Part shown: positions 1 through 7,839 of the stretch, piece by piece | How positions within the stretch are numbered: position 1 is the first letter of the stretch | Layout of the letters: every line of letters starts with the position of its first letter | Source of the DNA: JAYGED01 sp046582565 | GTDB taxonomy: Bacteria > Pseudomonadota > Alphaproteobacteria > JAAXGF01 | Reading direction: 5' to 3' | Assembly (NCBI GenBank): GCA_046582565.1 | Contig: JAYGED010000292.1 | Location: 1-22,528, forward strand | Length of the DNA: 22,528 nt | Notes under the pieces: model-generated | Databases searched by the model: none | Told to the model about the DNA's origin: nothing | Seen by the model: only the letters and a program-made list of their open reading frames with translations | Translations under genes and position numbers: made by a program

Positions 1-1
1 G

Positions 2-103
2 CTGGCCGCGCTTCACCGGTGGTTCGAGGATTACAACGAGAACCATCCCCATAGCGGGCTCAAATGGAGATCACCGAGAGACTTCATCAGAGCCCAGTTG
101 TAA
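2..103 (+). CDS. IS3-family transposase (OrfB/InsF type), C-terminal 33 residues
   Basis: The partial frame reads LAALHRWFEDYNENHPHSGL followed by KWRSPRDFIRAQL and a TAA stop. The pattern W..DYN..HPHS.L...SP..F is the conserved end of the rve (DDE integrase) domain of IS3-family OrfB transposases. The catalytic DDE residues lie upstream, outside the window. Whether the full transposase is intact cannot be judged. It ends 37 bases before the presumed IS terminus, a normal arrangement for this family. Confidence 0.8.
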   Translation: MAALHRWFEDYNENHPHSGLKWRSPRDFIRAQL

Positions 104-113
104 ACCCGTCAGC

Positions 114-140
114 GTGTCCGGTGAAACGGGGGCAAGTCCA
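114..140. repeat. Presumed right terminal inverted repeat of the IS3-family element
   Basis: GTGTCCGGTGAAACGGGGGC plus AAGTCCA lies just after the transposase stop codon. Read on the reverse strand it begins TGGACTTGCCCCCG, as many IS3-family tips do. The exact last base is inferred from where the interrupted reverse-strand coding frame starts. Confidence 0.55.
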
Positions 141-263
141 CATAGCTAGGCTACCGACCGCTCCGATGAGCCCGGCCATCGCGCCGACCGCAGCGCCGCC
201 GGCTGCGCCAGCCCCGACACTCTCTGTGATCGTTACAGATTTATCTAAGTGATCATCGCTCAT
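141..263 (-). pseudogene. Glycine-zipper small peptide gene, truncated by the IS insertion
   Basis: From an ATG at 263 the reverse strand reads MSDDHLDKSVTITESV, then an alternating Gly/Ala stretch (GAGAAGGAAVGAMAGL), then IGAVGSLAM, 41 codons up to the IS junction. Beyond that the frame runs into IS sequence and stops after 15 more codons. A short charged N-terminus followed by a glycine-zipper helix is typical of bacteriocin-like peptides, small pore-formers and some membrane-inserting toxins; that is a family-level resemblance and no specific family is recognised. The gene starts 22 bases after the stop of the four-helix membrane protein gene on the same strand, so the two were probably one transcript. 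No strong Shine-Dalgarno is visible; a weak TTGAG lies upstream. The original length is unknown. Confidence 0.5.
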
Positions 264-285
264 GTGAATTTACTCAACTTTTAGA

Positions 286-672
286 TTAACTAATATAACA
301 TAATCCAACAGCGGTTAGCAAAAGCATAATTGCTACAAAATACACCGGGACACCGGGTGTAAAACTGTTGTCATGCCGCCAAATAATTGTGAATGCCGCA
401 TATATACCGACAACGAAAGCAACGGCAATTAGCGCTCCACCAAGAACGGGGTGTTCCGGAAGTTTGGGCCAGAAACCGTTCAAAGTAGAGCCGATTAATG
501 TGAGGGTATAAAATGTCAGCGCCCACGGGCTTACATCCAGGATTATGTCAATTCGTGGAGCGAAGTTTGGATTGCCAGACATCCAGAAAAGGATAATCAC
601 GATTGAGACAATGATGGGGCCAAAGATTGGAACGCCCACTTGCCAGAGAAACCACCTTTTGTTCCTGCTCAT
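286..672 (-). CDS. Small integral membrane protein, four predicted helices, unknown function
   Basis: A 128-residue protein I do not recognise. Hydrophobic segments at about 8-30, 43-65, 76-98 and 106-127 suggest four membrane helices, with basic residues at the N-terminus (SRNKR) that would favour a cytoplasmic N-terminus. A good Shine-Dalgarno (GAGGAG) sits 9 bases before the ATG. Base composition is clearly more AT-rich than the core genes to the right, suggesting acquired DNA. The next gene on the same strand, 22 bases on, is the IS-broken glycine-zipper peptide. An immunity or partner role for that peptide is possible but is only an inference from adjacency and size. Confidence 0.75.
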   Translation of the reverse strand: MSRNKRWFLWQVGVPIFGPIIVSIVIILFWMSGNPNFAPRIDIILDVSPWALTFYTLTLIGSTLNGFWPKLPEHPVLGGALIAVAFVVGIYAAFTIIWRHDNSFTPGVPVYFVAIMLLLTAVGLCYIS

Positions 673-909
673 CTAGCAACGCTCCTCATAATTTGAATTT
701 ATCTGAATGATTACGTAATTTGAGTTGTTACGCCAGCCCAATACTTCAATATCGGAAGGTGCCAAGTGTATCGGAGATAATCGAGTTCAACAATCTTAAC
801 GTGCAGTCGCTTCGAGGCATAATCGGTCTATCTTGGACACCATAGTAAAAGCCGGTTACTGCTGCACAGATGAAATATGCTACGCAACTTCCAGTTAATC
901 GTCATTCAC

Positions 910-2100
910 CTAGCCCTGGCTCGCCACCAGCCTTTGTATGAGAGGCTCCATATGCTCGGCTTCCAGGTTGGCGAAGGCAAAACGCAGATAGGGCTCCTGG
1001 CCGGGGCCGAACATACTGCCCGGCATGCAGAGAACGTTGTGATTGTCGGCCAGGCGGCGCGCCACCTCGGCTGACGGCGCATCGCCGAAGGGATGGCGCA
1101 TATAGGCGAAATAGGAACCGCTGCTGACCAGTTCATAATCCAGATCGTTACGCCGCAACGCCAATCTCAGAGCTTCCAGGCGATCGGCCATCAGGCCCCG
1201 CTTGTCGCGCCGCCACTGGCTTAGATTTTCGATGCCGTAGAGCGCCGCCCGCTGGCCGATGGCCGGCGCGCAGATGGCAACGCAATCCGCCGCCTTGGTG
1301 ATTTCGCGAAGCAGCCCTTCGCCGGCGATCACCGCGCCGACCCGATAGCCGGTCAGGCAATAGACCTTCGAAAAGCTGTAGAGATGGACCAGGGTGCCCG
1401 GCCAATCAGGCCGCGCGAACAGGCCGTGGGGCGGCGCATCGGTGGTGATGAAATCGCGGTAGGTCTCATCCACCACCAGGGCGACGCCATGGGCCTTGGC
1501 GACCTCGAAATAGGCCTCCATGGCTTTGGGCGAATAGATCGCGCCGGTCGGGTTGTTCGGGGTGATCAGAGCGATCGCTCGGGTGCGCGGGGTGATCAGG
1601 GCGGCCAGGGCGGCAGGCTCGGGCACACCGCCGGCGTCGGCCCGAAACGGTAAATACACCGGCTTAACCCCCAACATATCGAGCCACATGCGGTGATTAA
1701 AATAATAGGGCAGCGGCAGGATGACCTCGTCGCCGGCGGCTGCCAGGCCCATGACCGCCAGGCAGAACGCCTGATTGCAGCCCGCCGTTATACAGACCTG
1801 GGCAGGCACAACCACGCCGCCGTAAAGCGCCGCCGTATGGCCGGCCAGGGCCCGGCGCAGCTCTGGCATGCCGGTAATTTCGGTGTAGAGCGCAGAGTCG
1901 AGCTCACCAATCACCGCGGCGAGATGGCTGGTCAGCGAGGGGTCGGGCGGATAGCCGGGCACCGCTTGCGAGACATCGAGCAAAGGCTTGTCAGGCGGAA
2001 AGCGGCGGCCCTCAATCCAGCCATGGACTTCGGCGACGGGTGGCGTGGCAACAGCGCCGAGCAGAGGGTTCACTGGATAAGTCATCGTGGTCTGCATCAT
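910..2100 (-). CDS. Aminotransferase class I/II (fold-type I, PLP-dependent)
   Basis: Transfers an amino group between an amino acid and a 2-oxo acid in the cytoplasm; substrate unknown. Numbered from the chosen start, it shows PNNPTG at 181-186 (cofactor and substrate carboxylate region), DETY at 211-214 (Asp to the pyridine nitrogen), and SFSK with the presumed Schiff-base Lys245 followed by the GYRVG phosphate-binding region. The length of 396 residues is usual. The ATG at 2100 is chosen because GGAG lies 8 bases before it. An in-frame TTG 24 bases upstream would add eight residues but would put that ribosome site inside the coding region. It stands alone, transcribed away from the SPOR lipoprotein. 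It is one of three PLP aminotransferases here and is not especially close to the AruH-like one. Confidence 0.9.
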   Translation of the reverse strand: MMQTTMTYPVNPLLGAVATPPVAEVHGWIEGRRFPPDKPLLDVSQAVPGYPPDPSLTSHLAAVIGELDSALYTEITGMPELRRALAGHTAALYGGVVVPAQVCITAGCNQAFCLAVMGLAAAGDEVILPLPYYFNHRMWLDMLGVKPVYLPFRADAGGVPEPAALAALITPRTRAIALITPNNPTGAIYSPKAMEAYFEVAKAHGVALVVDETYRDFITTDAPPHGLFARPDWPGTLVHLYSFSKVYCLTGYRVGAVIAGEGLLREITKAADCVAICAPAIGQRAALYGIENLSQWRRDKRGLMADRLEALRLALRRNDLDYELVSSGSYFAYMRHPFGDAPSAEVARRLADNHNVLCMPGSMFGPGQEPYLRFAFANLEAEHMEPLIQRLVASQG

Positions 2101-2222
2101 CCCCGGCGCTCCGAATCGGGTCAAATGAATTCCAGAACATTCGCTTCATTCTTATGGATAAATGAGCACAAAAGGAGCAAAATCAACTGATTACGGGCGG
2201 GATCTAAACAGGTTTCAAAGAA

Positions 2223-2954
2223 ATACGTAGACTCTTAGCGATTTTTGCCTGCTTCGGCCTTACAGGCTGTATCGCGCCGCCGATCGTTACCTATGTTTCG
2301 ATGGCGCTCGACGGGGCAAGCTTTATCGCCACAGGAAAATCGGTCGGCGACCATGTCATTTCGGTGGCGGTCAACGAGGACTGCGCCCTGCTGCGCATGC
2401 TCACCGAGCAGGATGTGGACGCGGTTTGCCGTGAGTACCCCACAGAGAACGCAATCGATGAACTGGGCGCGGATCAAACGGAAACCGCCACGGCGCTGAC
2501 CTTCGACGCCGATTTTGAGATTCCGCTCCTGGACATTGAAGCCGAGAAAATTCCGCTGCTGGCGGCGAATGATCCCGAGCCCCTTCTTTCCAAGCCCCTT
2601 CTTCCCACGGCTATCACGCCGGCAGCCTTCACGAATGCACCAGGCAAAATTGGCGCGGGGTATGAAAGTCTCGATAACCACTCAGCGGTTTACCTGATGA
2701 TCGGCAATTTCTCCTCCAAGGAAGGCGCCGAACAGCTGGCCGCCCAGGTGACCGGCCAGACGACCGGCATGAGCGCCGCCGTGGCTCCCGCTATGGCTGG
2801 GGACTCTCTCTATTTCCGGGTCGTCGCCGGGCCCATAGCGCCGGGCGAGACCGACGCCGCCCAATCCCGCCTCGCCGCCGCCGGCATTAACAACAGCTGG
2901 GCCGCCAAGCTCTGCTCGCAAAACCTCGCCGCGCCGCCCTGCGATAATCCTTAA
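2223..2954 (+). CDS. SPOR-domain outer-envelope lipoprotein with apparent ATA start
   Basis: The first conventional start is ATG 2301, but the same frame is open upstream to a TAA at 2205. From an ATA at 2223 it reads (M)RRLLAIFACFGLTGC, a textbook lipoprotein signal peptide with lipobox LTGC (Cys codon 2268-2270). No ATG, GTG or TTG exists between the TAA and 2301. The mature part opens IAPPIVTYVSMALDGAS with ATGKSVGDHVISVAVNEDC further on, a pattern I recall from alphaproteobacterial lipoproteins. The last 80 residues or so (YLMIGNFSSKEGAEQLAAQV onward) resemble a SPOR domain, which binds denuded septal glycan. The linker between is Pro/Leu-rich. Use of ATA is inferred; start 2301 would lose lipidation. 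It ends one base from the convergent glycosylase gene. Confidence 0.75.
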   Translation: MRRLLAIFACFGLTGCIAPPIVTYVSMALDGASFIATGKSVGDHVISVAVNEDCALLRMLTEQDVDAVCREYPTENAIDELGADQTETATALTFDADFEIPLLDIEAEKIPLLAANDPEPLLSKPLLPTAITPAAFTNAPGKIGAGYESLDNHSAVYLMIGNFSSKEGAEQLAAQVTGQTTGMSAAVAPAMAGDSLYFRVVAGPIAPGETDAAQSRLAAAGINNSWAAKLCSQNLAAPPCDNP

Positions 2955-2955
2955 G

Positions 2956-3573
2956 CTAATACTTGATCGCAACCGGGTCGAGGCTACGCCACAGATACCA
3001 GGTTGCCACCGACCGCCAGGGCCGCCAGGCCTCGGCTATGGTTATCATGTCGCTTTCTCCGAGCTTCCCACTGCCCTTGTAGAGGCTCCCCATGGCGCGC
3101 TGCAGGCCGACATCGCCGAGCGGCAAGACATCGCCGCGCAACAGGGCGAAGATGAGAAACATGTCCGCTGTCCAGCGCCCAATCCCCTTGATCGCGATCA
3201 GCTCGGCGATCACCGCATCATCGTCAAGCGCGGGCCAGCCGGCCGGGTCGAGGGAGCCATCGATGAAACGCAAGCCAAGGTCCTGGAGATAGCCGACTTT
3301 CGGGCGCGACAGCCCGCAGCCGCGCAAAGCCTCCGGCGCGGCCTGGGTTATCCGGCCGGCGTCCACCCTGCCGAGGCATTCCTCCAGGCGGCGCCAAACC
3401 GCTTCGGCGGCGGCAACCGATATCTGCTGGCCAACGATGGCTCGCGCCAAGGTGCCGAAGGAATCGTCGCGGCTCCGCAGGGTCTCGCCCGGATAGCGCG
3501 CGATGATGCGGCTGAGCCGCGGATCGCTAGCGGCGAGATGGGCGATGGCTTGAGGCCAATAATCAGGAATCAT
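2956..3573 (-). CDS. DNA-3-methyladenine glycosylase II family (AlkA-type, HhH-GPD)
   Basis: Excises alkylated purines such as 3-methyladenine to start base excision repair. The 205-residue short form carries SIVGQQ-like LARAIVGQQISVAAA at 42-56 (fold core), a helix-hairpin-helix LIAIKGIGRWTADM at 125-138, and PLGDVGLQRA in which Asp154 occupies the place of catalytic AlkA Asp238. The N-terminal domain of E. coli AlkA is absent, as in many alphaproteobacterial homologues. The start is placed at ATG 3573 (MIPDYWPQ) because family members typically begin there. ATGs at 3621 and 3615 and a GTG are in frame upstream, and no start has an ideal ribosome site. The gene is divergent from the Sel1 gene. 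Confidence 0.88.
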   Translation of the reverse strand: MIPDYWPQAIAHLAASDPRLSRIIARYPGETLRSRDDSFGTLARAIVGQQISVAAAEAVWRRLEECLGRVDAGRITQAAPEALRGCGLSRPKVGYLQDLGLRFIDGSLDPAGWPALDDDAVIAELIAIKGIGRWTADMFLIFALLRGDVLPLGDVGLQRAMGSLYKGSGKLGESDMITIAEAWRPWRSVATWYLWRSLDPVAIKY

Positions 3574-3659
3574 AGGGCACCGGTATTGCACTCCCCCAAG
3601 GAGACAGCGCATCATACCCATTCAAGCGACAGCAATGTTATTCCGTTGTGGGGAGCCTC

Positions 3660-4949
3660 TTGAAGAAATTCGCCCTCGCCACCCTCGCCAGTCTGGCAAC
3701 CCTTGTGTTTGTTCTGGCCATGGCCGCGCCGGCGCGGGCCGATTTTGCCGACGGCTGGGCGGCCTTTCAGACCAACGATTTCAACGCCGCCCTGGAGCTG
3801 TGGCTGCCCTTGGCCAAGCGCGGCGACGTGGACGCTCTCTATAACGTCGCAGCACTCTATGAAAGCGGCGTCCTGGGCAAAACCCAGGTCCAGTACGCCG
3901 TCGCTTACTATAAAAAAGCAGCCGAGCGCCGCATGCCCGCCGCCCTCACCCGGCTCGGCCGGATGTACGAAACCGGCGCCGGCGTCGAGGCCAATCCCGA
4001 GCAGTCCATCGACTGGTATCGCCAGGCAGCCAAACGGGGCGTGCCCGAGGCCCAATACAACCTGGCCGTGGCCTATGAACGCGGCATCATCATCGCCCCC
4101 GATGTAAGCCTGGCGGGCCAGCTCTATCGCTCTGCCGCGGATCAGGGGCTGGCCGCGGCGCAATATAATCTGGGCCGGCTGTATTATTATGGCGAGGGCG
4201 TGCCGAAGGACATGGAGCTGGCGGTCGAATGGTACGAAAAAGCGGCCAATGCCGGTTTTGCTCCGGCCCAGACCAACCTTGGTCATATGTATGAGAACGG
4301 CATCCAGTTGACCCGCGATATCGGCGCCGCCACGGATTGGTATCGCCGCGCAGCCGAGCAGGGCTTCTCGACGGCGCAGACCAATCTCGGCATCCTGCTG
4401 AGTTTCGGGGAGACGGGCACGCGCAATTATTACGAGGCATTTCGCTGGTTTCTCGCAGCCTCCCGGCAGGGCGACGCCGATGCCCAGATCAACCTCGCTC
4501 TGCTGTTCGCCAACGGTCTCGGCGTCGAGCGCAACCCCGTTGATGCCTACGCCTGGCTGACAATAGCAATGGCCGGCCCGGCCCAGACCGCCGAGACGGC
4601 GCGCGCCTATCGCACGCGTCTCGCCAAGCGCTTCGTTGCCGACGAGGCGGCAGAGGGCGACATCCGCGCCGAGGTTCTGCGGGGAGAATTGTCCGTGGCC
4701 ACTGCTGCCATTAGTCTGGCCCAGCCGCGCGAGACCGCCGGCTTCGGCGATCTTGTCCTCACCATCCAGCGCCGCCTCGCCACTCTCGGCTTTTATACCG
4801 GCATCGTCGACGGCATTATCGGACCCGCGTCGCGAGGCGCCATCCGGGCTTTCCAGACCGCCGCCGGTCTCAAGATCAACGAGCGCGCCAGCAACAGCCT
4901 TCTTGCCGCCCTCGACACCGCAGTCCAAGCGAAAGAGCAACAGCCATGA
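3660..4949 (+). CDS. Secreted Sel1-repeat protein with C-terminal peptidoglycan-binding domain
   Basis: A 429-residue periplasmic protein. TTG at 3660 is preferred: GGGGAG lies four bases upstream and it gives a clean signal peptide (MKKFALATLASLATL, cleavage near APARA-DF at 27). A GTG at 3648 is the longer alternative. Residues 55 to about 310 form a run of Sel1-like/TPR-type repeats (consensus A...LG..Y..G.GV..D...A..WY..AA..G). After a linker, residues 365-418 match a peptidoglycan_binding_1 domain (IQRRLATLGFYTGIVDGIIG, then TRGAIRAFQ-like SRGAIRAFQ). Likely a scaffold anchored on the cell wall. Its stop overlaps the next start by 4 bases (ATGA), implying translational coupling to the epimerase. 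Confidence 0.88.
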   Translation: MKKFALATLASLATLVFVLAMAAPARADFADGWAAFQTNDFNAALELWLPLAKRGDVDALYNVAALYESGVLGKTQVQYAVAYYKKAAERRMPAALTRLGRMYETGAGVEANPEQSIDWYRQAAKRGVPEAQYNLAVAYERGIIIAPDVSLAGQLYRSAADQGLAAAQYNLGRLYYYGEGVPKDMELAVEWYEKAANAGFAPAQTNLGHMYENGIQLTRDIGAATDWYRRAAEQGFSTAQTNLGILLSFGETGTRNYYEAFRWFLAASRQGDADAQINLALLFANGLGVERNPVDAYAWLTIAMAGPAQTAETARAYRTRLAKRFVADEAAEGDIRAEVLRGELSVATAAISLAQPRETAGFGDLVLTIQRRLATLGFYTGIVDGIIGPASRGAIRAFQTAAGLKINERASNSLLAALDTAVQAKEQQP

Positions 4950-5872
4950 AATTTGATCGTATTGCCGTCACCGGGGGTGGCGGGCGTCTTGGGCGCTTTG
5001 TCGTCGAAGAGCTATCGCGCCACGCAGAGGTCACCGTTCTCGATATTGCGCCCAACCCTGGGCAGCACAACTATATCGCCGTCGATATCCTCGACCTCGA
5101 TGGCGTTTACCGCGCCCTGGAAGGTCACGACGCGGTGGTTCATCTGGCGGCCATCGACGACGCCATCGAGACCACCCCCAAGCATTATTTCGAGACCAAT
5201 GTGGAAGGCAGCTTCAACATTCTCCAGGCCGCTCATGACAGGGGCATCTCGAAAGTGGCCATGGCCTCCAGCGTCTCGGCGTTCGGCTTTGGTAAGGACA
5301 ATCCGGACCATCCGCCGCGCTATCTGCCCATCGACGAGGCCCATCCGCTCAACCCCAGCGGCGCCTACGGCCTAAGCAAGCAGGTCGGCGAGGTTGTCGC
5401 GCGCAGCTTCGCCATCCGCGGGGTGACCCAGATTGCCTGCCTGCGCCCCACCCTGATCATCCGCCATGAAGTCATCGGCGAGGTCGACAACAAAGCCAAG
5501 CTCGAAGCCGGTGATCCGACTGGGATTGCGGATTTCGATGTCTCAGGCATCAAGGAGCCCTTCGGCGAGCCCCTGTCGGCGCAGCGTTCCTACGTCATGC
5601 CCGAGGACGTGGCGCGTTGTTTTGCCCGCGCTCTTGAGGTCGACTTCGGCGCTTTCGAAATTTTCAACGTCGCCGCCCGCGACACCATCGGCCCGGTCGA
5701 CAGCCTGGCGTCAATCAAGCGCGAACTCGGCTATCTGCCTGAAGTTCGCGATCCCGAACGCTACGCCGCCGACCCGACCGCCAGCCTGATCGACAGCAGC
5801 CACGCCCGCGACCTGCTGGGCTGGGCGGCGACACGGACCTGGCCGGAAATCGTTGCGAGCACCGCCAATTAA
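4946..5872 (+). CDS. NAD(P)-dependent epimerase/dehydratase (extended SDR family)
   Basis: A 308-residue cytoplasmic Rossmann enzyme. The dinucleotide-binding motif TGGGGRLG spans 9-16, Asp33 after the second strand suggests NAD preference, HLAAIDD at 66-72 matches the conserved HLAA region, and the catalytic pair is Tyr141/Lys145 (YGLSK) with Ser108/109 upstream. The substrate is probably a nucleotide sugar or related compound, but the C-terminal half gives no specific clue. It overlaps the Sel1 gene by ATGA, and its stop overlaps the end of the convergent FAD oxidoreductase gene by four bases. The coupling with a periplasmic repeat protein is odd for a metabolic enzyme. Confidence 0.88.
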   Translation: MKFDRIAVTGGGGRLGRFVVEELSRHAEVTVLDIAPNPGQHNYIAVDILDLDGVYRALEGHDAVVHLAAIDDAIETTPKHYFETNVEGSFNILQAAHDRGISKVAMASSVSAFGFGKDNPDHPPRYLPIDEAHPLNPSGAYGLSKQVGEVVARSFAIRGVTQIACLRPTLIIRHEVIGEVDNKAKLEAGDPTGIADFDVSGIKEPFGEPLSAQRSYVMPEDVARCFARALEVDFGAFEIFNVAARDTIGPVDSLASIKRELGYLPEVRDPERYAADPTASLIDSSHARDLLGWAATRTWPEIVASTAN

Positions 5873-7170
5873 CGATCAATCCCCACCCACAGGTTTTTCC
5901 AGGCTACGGTCACCGCCACGCCGATATCGAGGAAGGGGCGCGGCGGGAAGCGGCTGGGGCCGGCCAAGGCCATGATGTCGTCGATCAACTCGCCCTCGCC
6001 GCCAAGAACAAATTCGGCCAGGGCGGCGCCGGAGGCGGTGCCCCGCGCCATGCCGACGCCGTTATAGCCCATGGAAGCAAACACGCCGGGTTCCAGGCGG
6101 CCGAACACGGCGGAATAATTATCCGTCATGGCGATGACGCCGCCCCAGCTATAGTCCATCTCAAGTTCGGCGAGCATGGGGAAGCGCTTGGCGAGCAGCT
6201 CGCGATGGGTCCGTTGCAGCCTGGCCTTGAGGCTCTGGTCGAGTCGGAAATCGGACGTATGACGGGCGATATTGCGGATCGCCATGCGATCGCCGACACG
6301 CCTGATGGTCGAGCCCATGGCGGCTTTCGGGGTAATGCCCCAATCGGGCACGCCGCTCATGGCGGCGGTCTGCGCCTCGCTCAGCGGCTTCGACAGGCTG
6401 GCGTAGAGCTGCAGGGGCATCAACTGGCGCTTGAGATAACCAAGCGCCGGCGTGAAGGCATTGGTCGCCAGCAGCAGACTCTTGGCCGTAATCGTGCCCT
6501 CGGCGCATTCGATGCGCACGGTCTCGCCGGCGCTGATTTTTAAAACCGGCGAGTCCTCATAGACCTCAACGTTGGGCGGCAGGGTTTCGCCCAGCCCCCG
6601 GCAAAGCGACGCCGGATTCAACAGCAGGGTTCGCGGCAAGCGGATCGCGGCATGGTAAAATGGCGTCCCGATAAGCGCTTCGAGGGCCGATCCCTCAAAC
6701 CACTCATAATCGTCGCCGATAGCGTCCATGGAACGGCATATATCTTGAAGCAGGGCCACCCGGCGCGGGTTGGCAAGCGCGCAGAAATGACCCGCCTCCG
6801 ACCAGTTGCAATCAATATCATGATGTTGGATCAATGACTTGATTTGACCATAACCGGCCCGCAACAAGCGCAGCATGCGGCTGTTATAGTCGGCGTCATA
6901 GGTCGGGGTGTAACAGGCCGCATCGATGATAAAGCCTGAATTGCGCCCCGAGGTGCCATAGCCGACACGATGGGATTCCAACAGGATGATCCGCGCCTCG
7001 GGGGCCAGCTCGCCGAGCCGGCGGGCGGCGGCCAGGCCGGTGACACCGGCGCCCGCCACCACATAATCGGCGGTCTGCTCTCCGACTAGCTGCTCCGCCG
7101 GCGCCGGCGACGGCAGCACGGCATACCAGCCCGATGCTTGTGACGAGTCGGTTATCGGTCGGGCGGGCAT
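5869..7170 (-). CDS. FAD-dependent amine/amino-acid oxidoreductase (DAO family, PuuB/OrdL-like)
   Basis: A 433-residue flavoenzyme that would oxidise a primary or secondary amine, for example gamma-glutamylputrescine or a glycine-type amino acid. GAGVTG at 40-45 is the FAD ADP-binding motif with Glu65 at the ribose position. GYGTSGRNSGF at 70-80 and SMGYNGVGMARG near the C-terminus are characteristic of the OrdL/PuuB group. It follows the O-methyltransferase gene on the same strand with a 6-base gap, so the two form an operon. A paralogue with the same motifs lies at the right end of the window. Substrate is unproven. The tail overlaps the convergent epimerase stop. Confidence 0.9.
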   Translation of the reverse strand: MPARPITDSSQASGWYAVLPSPAPAEQLVGEQTADYVVAGAGVTGLAAARRLGELAPEARIILLESHRVGYGTSGRNSGFIIDAACYTPTYDADYNSRMLRLLRAGYGQIKSLIQHHDIDCNWSEAGHFCALANPRRVALLQDICRSMDAIGDDYEWFEGSALEALIGTPFYHAAIRLPRTLLLNPASLCRGLGETLPPNVEVYEDSPVLKISAGETVRIECAEGTITAKSLLLATNAFTPALGYLKRQLMPLQLYASLSKPLSEAQTAAMSGVPDWGITPKAAMGSTIRRVGDRMAIRNIARHTSDFRLDQSLKARLQRTHRELLAKRFPMLAELEMDYSWGGVIAMTDNYSAVFGRLEPGVFASMGYNGVGMARGTASGAALAEFVLGGEGELIDDIMALAGPSRFPPRPFLDIGVAVTVAWKNLWVGIDR

Positions 7171-7176
7171 TGGGGC

Positions 7177-7839
7177 TCAGCGCTTCAGGGCGAGGGTCAG
7201 GCCGTCGGCAACCGGCAGCATGCTGAGGCTGATCCGCTCGTCGGCGCTAAGTTTCTCATTGAAGGCGCGCAGGGCAACGGTGTCATTGCTGTCAAATTCA
7301 GGGTCGGCGACCTTGCCGCTCCACAACACATTATCGACCAGGATCAGGCCGCCGGGACGCAGCAGAGTAAGCAGGCGCTCATAATAGTCGGCGTATGCGC
7401 TCTTGTCCGCATCGATGAAGGCGAGGTCATATGTTCCCGCAGCGCCATCGGCAATTAACCCATCCAGGGTCTCAAGCGCAGGCGCGATGAACAGATCGAT
7501 TTTATGATCGACCCCCGCCTCCGTCCAATAGCGTCGCGCCACGGTCGTAAATTCCTCGCTGATATCGCAAGCGGTAATGCGCCCCTCGGGCGGCAGGGCA
7601 AGGGCGACCGAGAGTGATGAATAGCCGGTGAAGACGCCAACCTCGATGGCTCGCTTCGCCCCCATCAGCTCGACGAGAAGCGCCATGAACTGACCCTGCT
7701 CGGGCGCAATCTGCATTATGGACAGAGGCATAGCGGCGGTTTCCTCGCGCAGGCGCCGCAGCACATCGGCTTCGCGTAACGATACCCGCAAGAGATAATC
7801 ATAGAGCTCGTCGTCGAGCCCCAGAGCACCCTTCTTCAT
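7177..7839 (-). CDS. SAM-dependent O-methyltransferase, family 3 (caffeoyl-CoA/catechol type)
   Basis: A 220-residue, divalent-metal-dependent methyltransferase. The SAM-binding motif IEVGVFTGYSSL spans 65-76, the acidic CDISEE lies at 91-96, and the metal-binding set is Asp143 (FIDADK), Asp169 and Asn170 (LVDN). The N-terminal MQIAPEQGQFMALL matches the substrate-side helix of bacterial members. The substrate is likely a catechol or related hydroxyl compound. A strong Shine-Dalgarno (AGGAGGAG) precedes the ATG. It is first gene of a two-gene operon with the FAD oxidoreductase, and diverges from the PagL-like gene across a 180-base spacer. Confidence 0.92.
   Translation of the reverse strand: MKKGALGLDDELYDYLLRVSLREADVLRRLREETAAMPLSIMQIAPEQGQFMALLVELMGAKRAIEVGVFTGYSSLSVALALPPEGRITACDISEEFTTVARRYWTEAGVDHKIDLFIAPALETLDGLIADGAAGTYDLAFIDADKSAYADYYERLLTLLRPGGLILVDNVLWSGKVADPEFDSNDTVALRAFNEKLSADERISLSMLPVADGLTLALKR

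Larger units (their letters stand above)
1..140 (+). mobile_element. Right end of an IS3-family insertion sequence (cut by window edge)
   Basis: The first 103 bases encode the C-terminus of an IS3-type transposase. It is followed by about 27 bases (114-140) ending GGGGGCAAGTCCA, which resembles the right terminal inverted repeat of IS3-family elements (mirror TGGACTTGCCCCC). The matching left end lies outside the window, so the terminal repeat and target duplication cannot be confirmed here. Immediately after position 140 an unrelated reverse-strand reading frame resumes, which marks the likely insertion junction. Confidence 0.75.

Noticed and set aside
64..252. A 62-codon forward frame across the IS end
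   Set aside because: It starts inside the transposase tail in another frame and crosses the IS junction. The reverse frame there has the coherent glycine-zipper pattern.
673..909. Search for genes or RNAs in the spacer right of the membrane protein gene
   Set aside because: No coherent frame, tRNA-like fold or terminator was found; it probably holds only the promoter of the membrane protein gene.
3612..4940. A 442-codon open frame on the reverse strand opposite the Sel1 gene
   Set aside because: It is a GC-rich antisense shadow. Composition is Gly/Ala/Arg-rich without domains, while the forward frame has a signal peptide, Sel1 repeats and a peptidoglycan-binding domain.
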